Assembly (NCBI RefSeq): GCF_035083965.1
Contig: NC_089731.1
Coordinates: 751,501-815,500, forward strand
Direction: 5' to 3'
Length of the DNA: 64,000 nucleotides
From: Branchiostoma lanceolatum
Taxonomy: Eukaryota > Chordata > Leptocardii > Amphioxiformes > Branchiostomatidae
Every line of letters starts with the position of its first letter. The first letter of the stretch is position 1. The notes below the pieces were generated by a model. That model was given only the letters and a program-made list of their open reading frames with translations, made no database searches and had not been told where the DNA came from. Shown here one piece after another: positions 1-27,784 of the stretch. Position numbers and translations under genes: made by a program.

Positions 1-218
1 ACGGTAAAGGTTAGAGAGCAAAGGTTACTAATAGACGCATGTGCAGAGGGTGAAACATGATGTTTATGATGATGAAGGTTAGACATATAGTTATTGAGAT
101 ACGCAATGCAAGAGACGGTATGAGTGTTGGAAAGGCGGTTTAAGTAATGTAGTCTCAGACAAAGGAAGATGATCTCTTTACTGAGCTAGCTGGTTGATCA
201 GTTTCTCGTTGTACTCAC

Positions 219-13758
<13,540 letters not shown>

Positions 13759-13854
13759 GGTGGCCGCTAATCCCGCGGAAGTGTTTTCGTCTCGACGAGA
13801 AAGTGTAACAGGTGGCGGGATGGATACTGACCAGGATCCGTTTGCTCACCGGAC

Positions 13855-13864
13855 CTTTAAATAT
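13855..13864 (-). promoter_or_regulatory. Possible TATA-like element of gene A
   Basis: On the minus strand the sequence reads ATATTTAAAG about 100 bp upstream of the gene A start codon. Spacing is plausible for a TATA box with a short 5' UTR, but there is no transcript evidence. Confidence 0.3.
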
Positions 13865-13869
13865 CGGAT

Positions 13870-16800
13870 GACTTCATCTACTTAACAACCAGTTCGACAT
13901 AGTTACAATGAAGTTTTAATGAATAGCCCACTAGCGGTATACAAGGCAATACATCATCAGGTGGGCACCGGTAGTAGATGACACATAGCTGAACGAGTGC
14001 CACTAGAACTACAACTGGTCCGGGGGTGTATTTGCTGCGATTGCCGCTGAAGTGGTCATTGGATCTGGTGGGAGTCCTCTACTCGCTATGGTGGTTAGCT
14101 TTAGGTGGTCATGACTGTTGTTGAAGACTCTTTCAATCAGATCAGGACCCTCGTGAAAATGGAGGGTGTCTAGTAGACACCTCTTTGAACGGAGTAGCAT
14201 GTCTTCGACGGTCTTGAAACCAGTTTAGATGATATCTTAGATGTTCTATATTTCCTTGTTCCTTAGGGTATTGTCTTATATGGCGATGATTCCCGGTGAC
14301 AATGGCAGGACATGACACATCTACTTGAACAACAATGTGCACTGTTGAACGTACTCCACCGTTTCCTGTGTTCAGATATTATTCACGGATCAGAAATAGT
14401 CGCCTGAATCAGATTAACAAGGATATGAGCCGTTTTTGACTAACGTGGAAGTCTCAATCATCTTCATCAGAATGGTACACGAAGTTAATGATCTTTAGTG
14501 AAAAGCTAGGTTGGCGATATGTTTATCAGGAGGTTACATGCCTACACAGGTCCTGACATCAACAAGAATGATCCGCAAGAGTTTGTTTTTTATAATACTG
14601 AGTAGAATATTTCTTTTGCAGGCTTGTCTACATGAGTTAGCGGATCTTGATGACATTGGCACTGCTACTTGAAATGTGATATACACTGACGTACGCCAGC
14701 GTTTCATTATTTCATTTATCAGTCATCTGACAGAAATAGTCACCGGGACTTCAGTTGGAAACTACAGGGCTTTCCATACAATACATGTAGCTCTTGGAAG
14801 CTTCTCATGCAATCTGACAGGAAAAGGCATCGAAATCTTGACTTCGTTTAGTTCATACAACTGCACTCGGAAGTTTATTACATAATCAGTAACGACGAAA
14901 ACATAACCAAACAAACCGGTTGCCATGTGTGTGAGCTGGTATGAAAAGTGACAACTTGGCAGACGTTCAGGAATTTGTTGCATGTATTTGTGAATCGAAT
15001 ACTGAACAGAAAATGAAATTTTGTCATACATTTACATGCGAGTAAATAGGGTATGTTGCATGACTGTCTCAAAGATACTAATATTGAAAGCCAAACGAAA
15101 ACAAAACTGTTTAATTATTAATTATCTTCCTCGCCCTTGGTTCAAGCCTCGCGAGAATGTAAGAGAAGCGCTGTCCATACCGTTGATATGCCCTTCTGTT
15201 ATCCAAAGAAGCAAAAGTCCATGCATATATTGAATCTCTACCTGTATATTCTAACGACAGTCAAAACGGCCCGTTAGATCTGTATATATAGGAAACTACA
15301 ATAAGCAAGAAAATTCCAATAAGATCATATGGAGGCTAAAGAAGGTTATAAACGATCGATCAGATGTGTATTAAGGAATCTGAAAGAATTGAGAGAATCT
15401 GGAAAGAGAATGAACGGTAGAGATATTCTACGGGTGTCATCGAAAAAAAATTACGAAATCATCTTTGTCCCGTGTATGTGCCACATGTTATACATGTACA
15501 ATGGTAAGGAAAACAAAGGACACCAGATGTGTTCTACACTGCCTCAATGAACTTGTTCTCTCCATTACTTCAACTACTTCATCATAAAAAATCAACCATG
15601 TCGAAAGTCGATATACGAGGTACTTGACACAACTTTTCCATTGAATTATTTTTTCTTCATGATCAAAAGGCGTATCAACAAAGCCTGAAATCCACTCAAA
15701 TAGTAAAAAAACAAGTCAATCCCGTATTATGAGCCACCAATAACCACTCAGCCCGGCTTCAGACGTGCCTAACACCATGTAAAACCCCGGCCCTCACTTG
15801 AACGGTGATGCTCTGATGTTCAAATATGAAACACGATGACCGTCCTAACCTAGATCTTTTATTACTATGACCATGGTAGAATAAGTCTTTTGTACGTAAA
15901 CTAAATATAAAGACTAATTCAGTCCTGATCTTTTATTGCAGTGATTATGGTAGAAAGCGTCCTTTGTAAGTAAATGACGCCGATATTGTTACACGATATG
16001 GAAAGGTCTACTGCGCAAACGGATGTTGTGTAGTATGTTGATATATATACTACACTTTGGTTTGACATATTTTCATAAAAATATTTGCCAACGCAGTCTA
16101 ACACAATGAGGGCTTCCAGAAGACTCGGCCAGCCTCGAAAGACAACAAACAACAACTCAAGAATCATCTGGCTTCCTTTCGTTGGAAGCAATGAAGGTAT
16201 GTGCCCAGGTGTGCTGATGTGTGTTTCTATGTCTTTTGGTGTATAACTAGTTATATGCAGGCCACTATGCTTGATTGTTCCCTTATAGGCTTGAAGGTTG
16301 GACCTAGGATATGAGTCACGCAATGTGTATGTGGTCGGGATGTAGTCAATACATGCAATTTCTCTTTTGCTCCGAGTTCTAGCTGCGTTCTCGACGTGTA
16401 TGGATTCTTGCAATTGGTCACCAGATATGCCGTTCTTCTTTACGCTCTAAGTTGTAGCTACGGTCTCCTGCTCCTACTATGGGAACCTATCCTTAATGGC
16501 CCCCTTTCCACGGGATGCAGTGGTTAAGCGACCAAGATCGGATTTGTAAGACCTATGGCGTAATAGATATCTTCTTCTACCTGACCACGTGTGTCCATCT
16601 GCCGAGAAATCTGCAAATACTGACATGTATCGGGTTGTAAATCAGGCTGTAAGGCTGTAAGGCTGAGACCTTCTCACACCGGGCATGCCCCTACTCTTTT
16701 TCGGAAGGTGTGGTGGGTTCTTTAACGTGCACGGGGTGTGGCTCTCCCCAAACGTGCGTGGGACCTCCATTTAACGTCGTATCCGAGGTCCGTCCTTAAC

Positions 16801-17480
16801 CAAAGCTCATTTGTACCTGAGTGAAGTGAGGAAATTTGCGTTAAGCGACCAAAATCGTATTTCTAAAACCTATGGCATAATAGATATGATCCGTAATGTA
16901 AAAGTATGATTTGAAGTAGAATCGTTCCATGTCTGAGACTTTATTCTTGTGTGCCGTCAGCGAGGACCCGAATCCACGTCAAGTATATTACCGTTTCATC
17001 TGCATCCCTCACCCCGAAGGTTCAAGTCGTACCCCGTTGTACTCTGGGAGCCTCGTACTAGATTAAAGATGCTCAAATTTTCGGTGTTTCACGCCTGTTT
17101 TTTGGAATATATGGTACTCTTTTCTAACACCGCACTTCTAACGGTTCGCCCTCTATAAGGAACCGTTGGAAAATACAATACTAGAAAAGTGCCCCAAATA
17201 TTCCCCAAAAAACTAGCGTAAAAAACGAGAAAAGGCTGCATCCTTACATCTACCCGGAGATATGTATGGAATTGGCAAAACACTGCGCACATTCACTCTC
17301 AGACAAAAGCCTATCATCAACAAAAACACGTTTGGTGTAAGTGATAAAGTTTTATTGAACGGCAGAACTCACAAGACGCAGCACGACAGTTCAAAATTCA
17401 CCGAGAATATATTAAATTTTACGAGCGACAATTCAGCTCTCTATAGAACAAGTACTTAACATTATCAAATGTCTTTTCAC
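13870..17480. other. Intergenic, no recognised gene
   Basis: AT-rich spacer upstream of gene A. Stretches near 16530 and 16845 resemble MITE family 3 ends (TTAAGCGACCAAGATCGG). 16680-16830 carries a SINE-like tail (TTCTTTAACGTGCACGG). A 164-codon minus-strand reading frame at 15919-16413 has no recognisable domain. Confidence 0.6.
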
Positions 17481-17485
17481 ACGTA

Positions 17486-17670
17486 GGCGACGTTCGTTGA
17501 GTGACCAAAATTTTATTTAGTAGTTCATACGAATTCAATTGATAAATTATTGTTGTTTGCGACTTTTGTGTATTCTGTTGTCTTTCAAATCATACTTTTT
17601 CATAATGGATCATCTTTCAATTATAAATTCATAGGCCATATGAATCCAATTTTGGTCGCCCAACAGCCCC
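17486..17670. mobile_element. MITE family 3 relative (GCGACC ends)
   Basis: Begins near GGCGACGTTCG and ends near TTTTGGTCGCCCAACAG. The interior (TTGTCTTTCAAATCATACTT, then AATTATAAATTCA) resembles the copies at 33230, 50222 and 53068. Confidence 0.55.
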
Positions 17671-17851
17671 CATACAGTGGAAATAAGACCTAGAACATAA
17701 GTGGACAAAAAAGAACGTAGACATCTGACAGATATAACAAACAACGACCCTGAGAATATACTTTAGTTTTATGGCTTCAAATTTCCATTGCGATTTTACA
17801 ATTTTCAGACGTTTGCAACAAACATAGTTTTATCACATAAGAATCACAGAG

Positions 17852-18107
17852 TACAGCCTACGTCATTCTACGTCATTTAACCTAGCCAATGAAGTGACAA
17901 TTAAGTATCTCAGGATCACCTGAAGCCTAATAACATCCTCATGTCTTGGAATTAATTCGAGCTATAGGGAACTCAGTTGTATGATACACTCCCTATATTT
18001 TGACTTAATTTAAGAACATGGTGACAATATTTTGCTTCGAATGGTGCTGAGATCGTTGGTCAGCTGCCCCTCGCCATTTTTATGACGTAATGTGACGTAG
18101 GCTGTTC
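17852..18107. mobile_element. MITE with ACAGCCTACGTCA ends
   Basis: Inverted ends ACAGCCTACGTCATTCTACG and the near-complement CGTAATGTGACGTAGGCTGT flank about 210 bp of non-coding sequence. Not related to the other families here. Confidence 0.6.
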
Positions 18108-19217
18108 CCCGTTTCTAGGTAATTAGTCACGTGTTCCCGTCCTTGTTTGTCAGTCAGTCAGTCAGTCAGTCAGTCATATTAAGTCAGTCAGTCAGTTCGT
18201 CTATAGCATTTCAACGTATATATAGTCAGAATTTTCTAAAGACCTCAAAATGTTATTCGAGAAGAAGTATGTGAATTTGCATTTTTACATCGTAGGATAC
18301 CCGAAAAAGATGTATGACGTTTAGCATCTTTCAATTTCCAAGAATTTTATTTAACTTCCTAATTTCTTTTCAAATTTACAAATAGAAATAAGTTTTTGCC
18401 TTCTCTAAAGTGCCTACATGATGCTGCAAGGTTTCTCCTGTTTATGGAGAATGTAATGCTGAACTAATGGCTTGTCTTATGCGATTCTGACTCCTATTTG
18501 AATGCTAGACGTCACGGTCCTTGTCACAAATAATACCCGTCACCATTAAATACTTATCTTTTCACCGATTATATATAGATTAAGACTTATAGTTAGCAAA
18601 TATATTGGCTTAACAAGTACATTTACATTAATCTATCACCAGTTTCTGGCGGTGCGCATCTTTATGGTCCATGTCCTCCTTTGTCGATGTTTTGCTATGG
18701 ACATAGATTTCATTGCTGAAATCAACCATTCTTTTCACTTTTGTTCTGAAACATTTTTGATGTTTTATGTCATACTTTATAACAGCTTCATTGGTTTACC
18801 AACATTTGGACGAAAGTCACTTTAGTGTTTTTCCTTTTTCCTTTCTCCTGTTGTTTTCCTCTTCACTAAAAAAACTTTCATGGGTTTTGAAATGAAATGA
18901 TGTTTCGACATAGATTACAATTGAAAATTTGCGATGAGTCAATCAGCCTTTCCACGAATTAAAAGAAATCGGACATGTGAAAGTGAAGTGAACAGCAAAT
19001 TCAGAAAAGTAATTTCACTTTCACTTGGACTGTCTGTTCAGATTCTGCCTTGTGGAAATAAAAGCAAAATTTCCCTTCTAAAATGTAGCCTTTAAGAGGA
19101 TTTAGACTTGTGATTGTGAAGTGAAAGCGATCACTTTCACTGTCACTTAAACATCCGTCTTTGTCCTACTCATTAAGTGATGACTTTCACTTAAACATGC
19201 GTCTTGAGACGTTTGTC
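18108..19217. other. Gene B 3' UTR and spacer
   Basis: Non-coding. Holds a (TCAG)n microsatellite at 18150-18195 and repeated CACTTTCACTT motifs at 18980-19190. The first part after the stop is presumably the 3' UTR. Confidence 0.5.
18346..18351 (-). terminator. Candidate polyadenylation signal of gene B
   Basis: TTTATT on the plus strand is AATAAA on the minus strand, about 870 bp after the gene B stop. I saw no nearer AATAAA. The 3' end itself cannot be seen. Confidence 0.3.
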
Positions 19218-19286
19218 TTACTCCTCGTCGCTCTCTGCCTGTGCTTCAGGTGAGACCCTTCCTTCGTTCCCCTTGCTCTTCTTCAC
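19218..19286 (-). CDS. Gene B exon 14: short cytoplasmic tail and stop
   Basis: Begins in phase 0 after TTCAG and encodes VKKSKGNEGRVSPEAQAE then SDEE and TAA (19218-19220). The tail is basic next to the membrane and acidic at the end. It contains no tyrosine motif and no enzyme domain. Confidence 0.82.
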   Translation of the reverse strand: MKKSKGNEGRVSPEAQAESDEE

Positions 19287-22200
19287 CTGAAGAGAGATTG
19301 AGAGAGAGAGAGAGAGATGGCTTTATTAGCAAATGGCAGGCCTACATGCATGCATTATTGATGGTCTCTGAAATACCTTGGTAATTTGTGCATGTACTCT
19401 TGGTTGCAAAATGTGCTTAGTGTTGGCACATTGGCAGCCAACTCTATAATGTGTTTTATCTTGTTTATGTAAGAGTAAGACCACGTTGGTTTGATAATAT
19501 GGATGACATCTGCGTGCGCATCCATTTTCGTCCGTTTCCAAAAAAAGAAAAAGGTTTCGGCCATACTGTAAGTCATACAAAGCAGCTTAAAAAGGAGAAA
19601 ATGTATGTAAATTGCAAAACAAATATGCCGGAAAACAGATACTGATATCGTAGAATACTAAAGTCAAAACGATGTAAATGACTGTATGTGGCTTTAATTA
19701 AGTTTCAACTGGAGCATTATTGGATTAGAACACAAAAATAAGCGTTATTTCCTAATACCTTGAGGAAGTAGTACGCCGCTCCTGCTATCCCGCCGATAAG
19801 CAGCACGGCCACGAGAGCGCCCACAATAGCCCCGACAGGAGAACCGGCCTCCTCTGTGAACAACAATCATGAAAAACAAGGCAATTTAGAGATGGCAGAC
19901 TTCCCATCCAGTGCTGTCCCTCATACTTACGTATCAACTAGATTCTTGATCAACAACCCTGCCAGTTGTGAATGAACGGACTCCAGACCTCTGTTTTCAT
20001 GATGAAGATTTCTGTAGCAATGTGTTCCAGAGATAACAACAATTTGTCCACATGTCATCCCATACGTACTTCACAGTCTTGCTCTTAAGCCCCCCTCTCA
20101 CTGAGCGGCGTTGCTGTGGGCGATCGAATTGACAAAGCACTCAACGAGTTTCATCGACAAAAATTAATCTTTTCAAGCTTTGTGTGTTTTATTGTCTTTT
20201 TGGTCATACTTTGAATGATATCCCCATTATAAAGTCAAGGGTAACACAAATCCTATCTAAGAAGCAGCGACGCCGCCAGCGTGCCGCGGGTCCAGTGAGA
20301 GGGGGGGCTTTACTTACGTACCAGGTATTGTGCTTCACAGTTTTGTCCCTACATACGTACCAGGCAGGTTCTGCACCTCGCAGTGTTGTCCCTCGTAGGT
20401 TTCTGCGCAGTCGCATCGGTACTCCTCCTCACTCAGAGCCACGCAGGTAGCGCCGTTCTCGCACGGCTTCAGGTCACGGCACGGCTCCGCTGTAAGACAG
20501 AGAGATACACGTAAGCCTTGCGACAACTTATGGTTTAATATTTGGCCAAGTTTGTAAAGGATCAGACAATCAGGCATCGCAATATTTTGGCAATTGCTCA
20601 ATACTACATCGCCCCATCCGAAAGCTTATATAAAACTTGTTTCACCTTTGTCTCGTTAATGTGTCCTGCTTCTAACATCGTCATAGGGGACCGTCTTTTT
20701 TGTTCAACTTCAGTTATCACCTCATGTTGCTTTTATGGTCTACACTTTGAGTATCTATTTAATATGCTTTTGTATTTATGATGATTCGTTCTGGATGCAT
20801 CTCGGCACATGCGTAAATGGTAGGGTGCTGGCACGATGAGTGGGGGTGTTTCATGTGTTTAATGGCTTGTCTGAACTTGAACTTGAGTTTTCTTACGTGT
20901 CATGGTCTCGCAGAAGCGCCCTATTCAGCCGATGGGGCAGCGGCAGTTGCATCTCAACACATGCTTGGAGATGTGATAACGTCTATGATTCTGGGGTGTG
21001 TATGTGTGTAATGGATTGTCTGAACTTAAAGTTGAGTTTCCTCACGCGTCATAGTCTCGCAGAAGTGCCCTATTCAGCCGATGGGGCAGCGGCAGTTGCA
21101 TCTCAACACATGCTTGGAGATATGATAACGTCTATGATTCTGGGGTGTGTATGTGTGTAATGGATTGTCGGAACTTAGCCTTGAGACTTTCCTTACGCGC
21201 CATGGTCTTGCAGAAGCGCCGTATCCAGCCGATGGAGATCTTGTGTTTGCACACGTACGATGGGAGGGGAAGTGAAATGTTTAATCACTTGATGATGGTG
21301 ATGTGTAAATGCTTTCTATGGTCTAAGATTTGAGGGTGTGTATGTGCTTAATCTATTGTCTGAACTTGAACTTGAGTTTCCTTACGCGTCATGTTGTCTA
21401 TGGTCTTAGATTTGAGGGTGTGTATGTGTTTGATGTATTATCTGAACGTGAACTTGAGTTTCCTTACGCGTCATGGTCTCACAGAAGCGCCCTATCCAGC
21501 CGATGGGACAGCTGCAGTTGTAGGCGTCACGAAGGTCGTTACAGGTGGCGCCGTTCAGGCACTCGTTCGTCACGCAGTCGTCTGGCTCTGGGGAGAGAAA
21601 GGCAAGATGTCTTAAAGAAAGTGGATAAGTAACATTATGCTTTGTAACGTAAATGTCTTTGTACTGGTATTTGAATGTAATACACGTCCAGGCACTTCCT
21701 CGCTATTCAAGTGACCAATCACCCTCAGCGATTGGTCATGCCGTCTTTGTTGAGTGATGGTTGGTGTGCCCTGAATCAGTCCAGTTCAGCGTCTAGTTCT
21801 TTGATTTTGTCCAAAGGAACAGTATGGCCTCGGGAGTCCATCTTTCTGTGTAATACTATGGTTTTAGTACCCCTAATCTTCGCACGGGTAGACCGGTGCA
21901 ATAGCCAAGTGATAAGAGTGTCTTGCATTTGGAGGGTCGAGTCATACGGAAGACTTTGAACAATGCTACATGCTGCTTTCTCTGCTTAGCACTCAGCATT
22001 TTGGAAAGAGTATGATAATTGAACACACAAGCCACTACCAGTGGACTAGCCCCCTGCTGTAGTGACTGCACATATTTTTGTGGGCCAAGGGCTATTGAAA
22101 CGGAGATGGGCGCCGCCCTATGCACCATCTAATGCGGGAGGGACTTAGTCTACCTTGGCACGATGGTCCCAGCCACCCCGCGGCGCAGCCGGGCGGGCAG

Positions 22201-22346
22201 TGTCCGGTCGCGCCGTCACACGTCTCGTCGTTCAGGCAGTGGCACGGCAGCAGGCAGTCTGACCCGAACTCGCCGGGGGCGCACTCTGGACGGGGACGGG
22301 TGTGAAATATTATATTTGAGAGAGAGGGAGAGAGAGACAGGGACAC

Positions 22347-22377
<31 letters not shown>

Positions 22378-25300
22378 TAGATAGACAGAGAGCAAAGGAC
22401 AGACGGAGACAGAGAGAGGCAGAGTGGGACACACAAGAGGTAGACGAAGAGAGACAGAGAGAGACCAGGAGAGACGGAGACACAGAGACGGAGAGGAAGA
22501 CACACACACATAGAAGCAGAGGAAAGAGACAAATTTAGATTTAAACGTTTCAGAGAGAAGTACTAGTGTAGTCATGTTCGACACTGTTCTACCCTCAAAG
22601 GTGGACTAGGTCGTCCATCGAAAGGAATAGCGTTCCAACTTTCTTTATGTGATTTTGGCTACTAAAGATTGTATAGATCTGTTTGCATGCTTACATTATA
22701 TAGAATGGTTTACTATGTTGAAGGTAAGAGAAGAAAGGCAATGATAGCCTACCCTCCTGACACGTGGCGCCCTTCCATCCCTCCCTGCACCCCTCCGGAC
22801 AGCGGCCCGTGTAGATGTTGCAGTTCGAGTCGTTTTTACAGTTACACCTCTGGTTACAGTCGGCTCCGAACCTTCCCTGTGGGCAGACTTTTGGAGGGGA
22901 GAAAAGATAAAAGTCAAATCAGGATTTTCTGCTAGTAGAACTGAAACCTATGGGGGATATTATGGCAAGTCAAGCACTGAAGCGTAAAAACCATACCCAT
23001 ACCAAATAATGGTGCGTTACGTATTAATGCAGATGGACTTTCCGCTCGTTCTTATTTAAATGTACACATTTTGTAATCTCCGTTACCGATTGAAATAAGA
23101 CGTTCCTGCCATTAGGATATGCCACATATAAGATGTCAAACTGTAGTTTTTATGACGACTTAAAACTTTTCTAGCTTTTAAAAACGGCAGTTGCGTACCT
23201 TATATGTGGCATATCTTAATGTCAGGAACGTCTTACTTCTAACGGTAACGGAGGTTACAAAATGTGTACATTCAAATGAGAACGAGCGTTTCATGACAGT
23301 GTGGGACTCTGACTTTTATATTTTATCCTGTTGTTTTGACTAGTAAAAATAACCATATACCCATCTAACCCCTTCTTTACAGAGAATATTTAGATCATTC
23401 CTGATGTGAAAATGACAATGGCAGTGGCATGGCTATCAGGACAATTTGATCACAAAAATGTCCTTTGTCGCAGAATCGCATAAAAAGCGTACGTTGTCAT
23501 TGGGAGATTCTAATGTTTGGTATATGATATGATTTATCCTTTTTGTTCCCTCATTGCAGTACCATAAAGACTAATGAATGTCCAAACGTACATGTATACT
23601 CGTCGCGCTCCAAGAATAAAGGTTCTCGCCTATCTTTAACAAGGTCTAGTAAAAACTTTTGCTATGGAACAAAATTAAACATTTCCATAATTTTATGTAC
23701 AGCGAAAAACTTCCATGCTAATATGGGTACTAAAAGAACTTTTATCTTGTTGTTTTGACCAGTTACAGCACGGTACGACAGGGACTAAACAACGTACACT
23801 CGTCGCATTCGTCCCCGCGGAATCCGGTAGCGCAGGTGCATCCCCAGGGGTCCGGCATGCAGAGCAGTAGCTCCATGCACTGGTCATCGCGGTGGGGCCG
23901 CTTACAGTCGTGCGTACAGTTCACTCCGAACTTGTTACCTCCGCAGGCTGGGATGGACGGGAGAGAGAGTAGGTATTACAGAAAGACTTACATATACATG
24001 TACCTACCCACATGCATGCTTACAGACAGACAGACAGGCAAATAGACAGACAGCAAACAGACAGACAAACAGGCAGACAGATTTGGTCGTCGCGGTGGGG
24101 CCGCTAACAGTCGTGCGTGCAGTTCACTCCGAACTTGTTACCTCCGCATGCTGGGTAAGGGAAGCAAGGTACGGTGTTATACAGACAGACAGCAAACAGA
24201 CAGACAGACACAGACAGACATACAGACAGACATACAGATAAACAAATGTACAAAGGAGCAGCTCCATGCACTGGTCATCGCGGTGGGGCCGCTTGCAGTC
24301 GTGCGTACAGTTCACTCCGAACTTGTTACCTCCGCAGGCTGGGATAGAGAGGTGATTTACGGTGTTATACAGACACAGGCAGGCAGACAGACAGACCATG
24401 TACAGAACAGCAGCTCCATTCACTGGTCATCATGCACTTGTTGCCTCTCCATGCTAGGATAGGGAGGTAAAGTTAATGTTATTCATACATACGGACAGAC
24501 AGACAGCAAACAGACAGACAGACAGACAGGCAGACAGGCACATGTACAGAACAGGAGCTCCAAGCCACGTAACTTTTAGTTCTAGTACTAGTATCCGTGT
24601 TCATTTTTGCTTATTCGTTGTTATTCTTGTATGTATCAAGGGTTACCTAAAAGGCAGATCACAGACCTGAGACGAAAGGCACAAAGAAGATGTAAGAAAA
24701 GGAAACCAGACTCACGTTCTTCACAGTTGCGCCCCTTGAACCCGGGCGGGCAGATGCACTCCCCCGTCTCGTCATGGCACATCCCGCCGTTGTAGCACCT
24801 CGGGCAGTCATCCGTACAGCCCCCGCCGAACTTCCCCTCAGGACACGCTAAAAAGGTAAAACAGTCATCCTCAATTAATGTGGGGCATCGTTTTTTTTTT
24901 TCTTGAAGTAGCTATAGCTTAAACATGGACAAGGGGCGTCACTATCTCAAGCCTGTATATGACTGTCTTTTGGCAATGATGATCAACATCAAGTCACGTG
25001 ACAAGAGAACTCCAAGACGAGATCTGACTGTACCGGGTTGAAGAAGAGAGTGTTCGTCTCGAAAGCTTCCCAGAGCAAACTATTTATGTTGTGTGTAATG
25101 TTTAGAGATTTGCCAAAAGTAGCTATAGCTTGTAGTACAATGTGGCTTCGCTGCAGGTTGCTTCGTTTTAGCCAAGCACTCATCATCACTCTTACTCTTC
25201 ACGATATGTGTGTTGGGTTCTTTTTCGTGCAGAGGTTTGACGCTTGAGGCTTGCACATGAAGTTCCCTCATACACGGAGCCGCCGGCTTTACGTCACCAT

Positions 25301-27751
25301 CCGAAATGACGAAAGTAATCCCTTACATAATGTTCGAGCTGGGTGTGAGACCCTACGATCGAACTCTGGCCCACGAGATCCACGGAATTCGATGGCCAAG
25401 CAGCGGGGGTGGGTTACCACTTGCGCCAAGGTGCACTAACTCACTAAGCGTCCGGGAGGAAACGGGTTAGTAACTTTCATACTTGAACGTCTATGAATAG
25501 TTTCATCAGGTTCGTAAATGACTAAATAGCAAAGTTCTTTAATCACAACCACATATTTTTCAAGAACGACGTTTCGGTGACCGTCATCTTCTTTAGTTTA
25601 ATGCAATTCTGACTGGTTAACTGTGCACTGAAGCTAGGTGTTACTGCTTACAATGCAGTCCCAAAAGTAAAGTATTGTCACATACATAGATATTGTGAAG
25701 ATGTGGTTTTGATATATTTCATTCCCGGATTTGCTGCCCCCTCAAGCAACATTGCCTGGTAACACTGACCATCAAGTTTATGTTGGCTGTAATTGATACC
25801 AGAACAGAAAAGAGCCATTCTCTCCCATTCCGTACACCACAAGTACCCATTCTTCATGGAAAACGTGCTTATACAATCCACTACACTGCCGGATTTGCTG
25901 CCTTTCTGAATAGTACATTGCCTAGCTACACCGGCTATTGCACGTTGTTCCGATGTAATTAATACTAGAAAATATCACTTCTGTCTCATTCTAGCACCTG
26001 TAAGCACCTCTTCCTCTGGGGCAAAAAAAAAGAAAATGTATGTAACGTTAGAATTCTTCAATACATCCCATTGATATGACCCTATACAATAACAAGCCTA
26101 CAACGTTGCCGGATTCGCTCCATTTTTGGCAACTACGAGTAAATTGCCTGGTTACACCAGCAATCAAGGGTTATTCAGCTGAAATTAATACCGGAAAAGA
26201 GCCCCTTTATCGTGGAAAAGGTGGGAAAATACATGGAAGCATCTCTTCAATAAGTGGTATTGATACGGCCTTATACAATAGCAGGTCTACTGTGATGCCG
26301 GATTCGCTGCCTCTCTGGCAAACAAATTGCTTAGTAACACCAGCTATTATGCTTTGTTGGACTGGAATATGATACTAGAAAAAATTTCGTGTGTCTCATT
26401 ATAGTAATATGTGATTGCCACTTCGTCATGACAGATGAAAACTGCATGTTCCATTTCTGCATGTCTGCCTTTCTCTAACACATCCTTTGGATACATCCTT
26501 ACACAATAACAGGCCCAAAATGCAGTCGTATTCGCTGCCCATCTGTCTTGGAAACTCCCTAGTACAACCGGCTATTACGATTTATTTGGCTGTAACTGAT
26601 GATAGAAAATATCAATCTTGTCTCACTCTAGCATCATTAAGTACATTCATCATGAGCAAAATGTACAGAAATACGTGTGGCTTCTCTTCAGCTCATCCTG
26701 TTGATACTGGGTTATACAATAACAAGTCTACAGTTCTTAGTTCGTGGTAAACCTACTGATCGACAAATCTCGCTCATCGTCACTGACCAAAAGTAGTGGT
26801 CCTTACCGTTTCAAAATTCATATCCAGTTGCTTGAATAACTGCATTTTTTTTGCAAATGACATACAATGTGTATTCGTTAATAGATAATTAATCTATGGG
26901 AGGATAGATATGTTAGAGCAATGTGCAACAGGACTGCACAGCCTCCGCACAACCGGCTCCACAACGATGCCGGCTTTGGTTGGGTCCACCCGTGATCGTA
27001 GCGGCCTCCCCTCCATCCTCTGCCTAAAAACCACTGATGACTGTAACTCTAAAGGCAATCCACTAACCTGGTAGCCTGCCTACAGTGGATTGTGCCGGCT
27101 CTCGGGCTGTAAGAGCTCCCCACTGCCCCGGTTGACTCCGGCACGAACCGCGTCAAACGGCTACGGGGTGCCGAAGTTGACCCGGGCGGCGGAAAGCTCC
27201 TACAGCCCCGAAGAGAACCCCAGGATATTCCGCTGCAGTACCGTAACAAGCCGCTCGGGGATCCAAAATCATTTCCAGGTCTCATCAAGACCTACCCACA
27301 TACCAACTATTAAGACAATCCATCCAAGCCTTCTCGAGATATGCTGTTCGACTACACACACACACACACACACATACAAACGCTACCCAAAACATAATCT
27401 TCGTGGCAAAGATAATAAGGGCTATCATAAGTCTTACATCTGACGATGACACGCATCATGCCGGCCTTGGTCGGGTCCTCTCTCTGCCCCTGCTGGTAGC
27501 AGTCCAGCACGCCCCGGCCCGGGCTCACAAACTGTTCGAGCGTGTTCCCGCCGCGCTTCTCGTCCAGGCTCAGGGACAGGGTGTCCGAGCTGCCGATCAC
27601 GTTTGGACCGCGGTTCCACCTGGAAAAAAATGTTTTTAAAACTTACTTTACTTTACTTGACGGATACTTACGCAGTGAGAGACATACAGAGAGAGGGGCA
27701 GAGAAAGAAAGAAAGACAGAACGAGACAGGTACAGAGAGAGACGGGCAGAA

Positions 27752-27784
<33 letters not shown>

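Noticed and set aside
15919-16413. 164-codon minus-strand open frame
   Set aside because: No recognisable domain, signal peptide or splice context; AT-rich spacer where such a frame can arise by chance.
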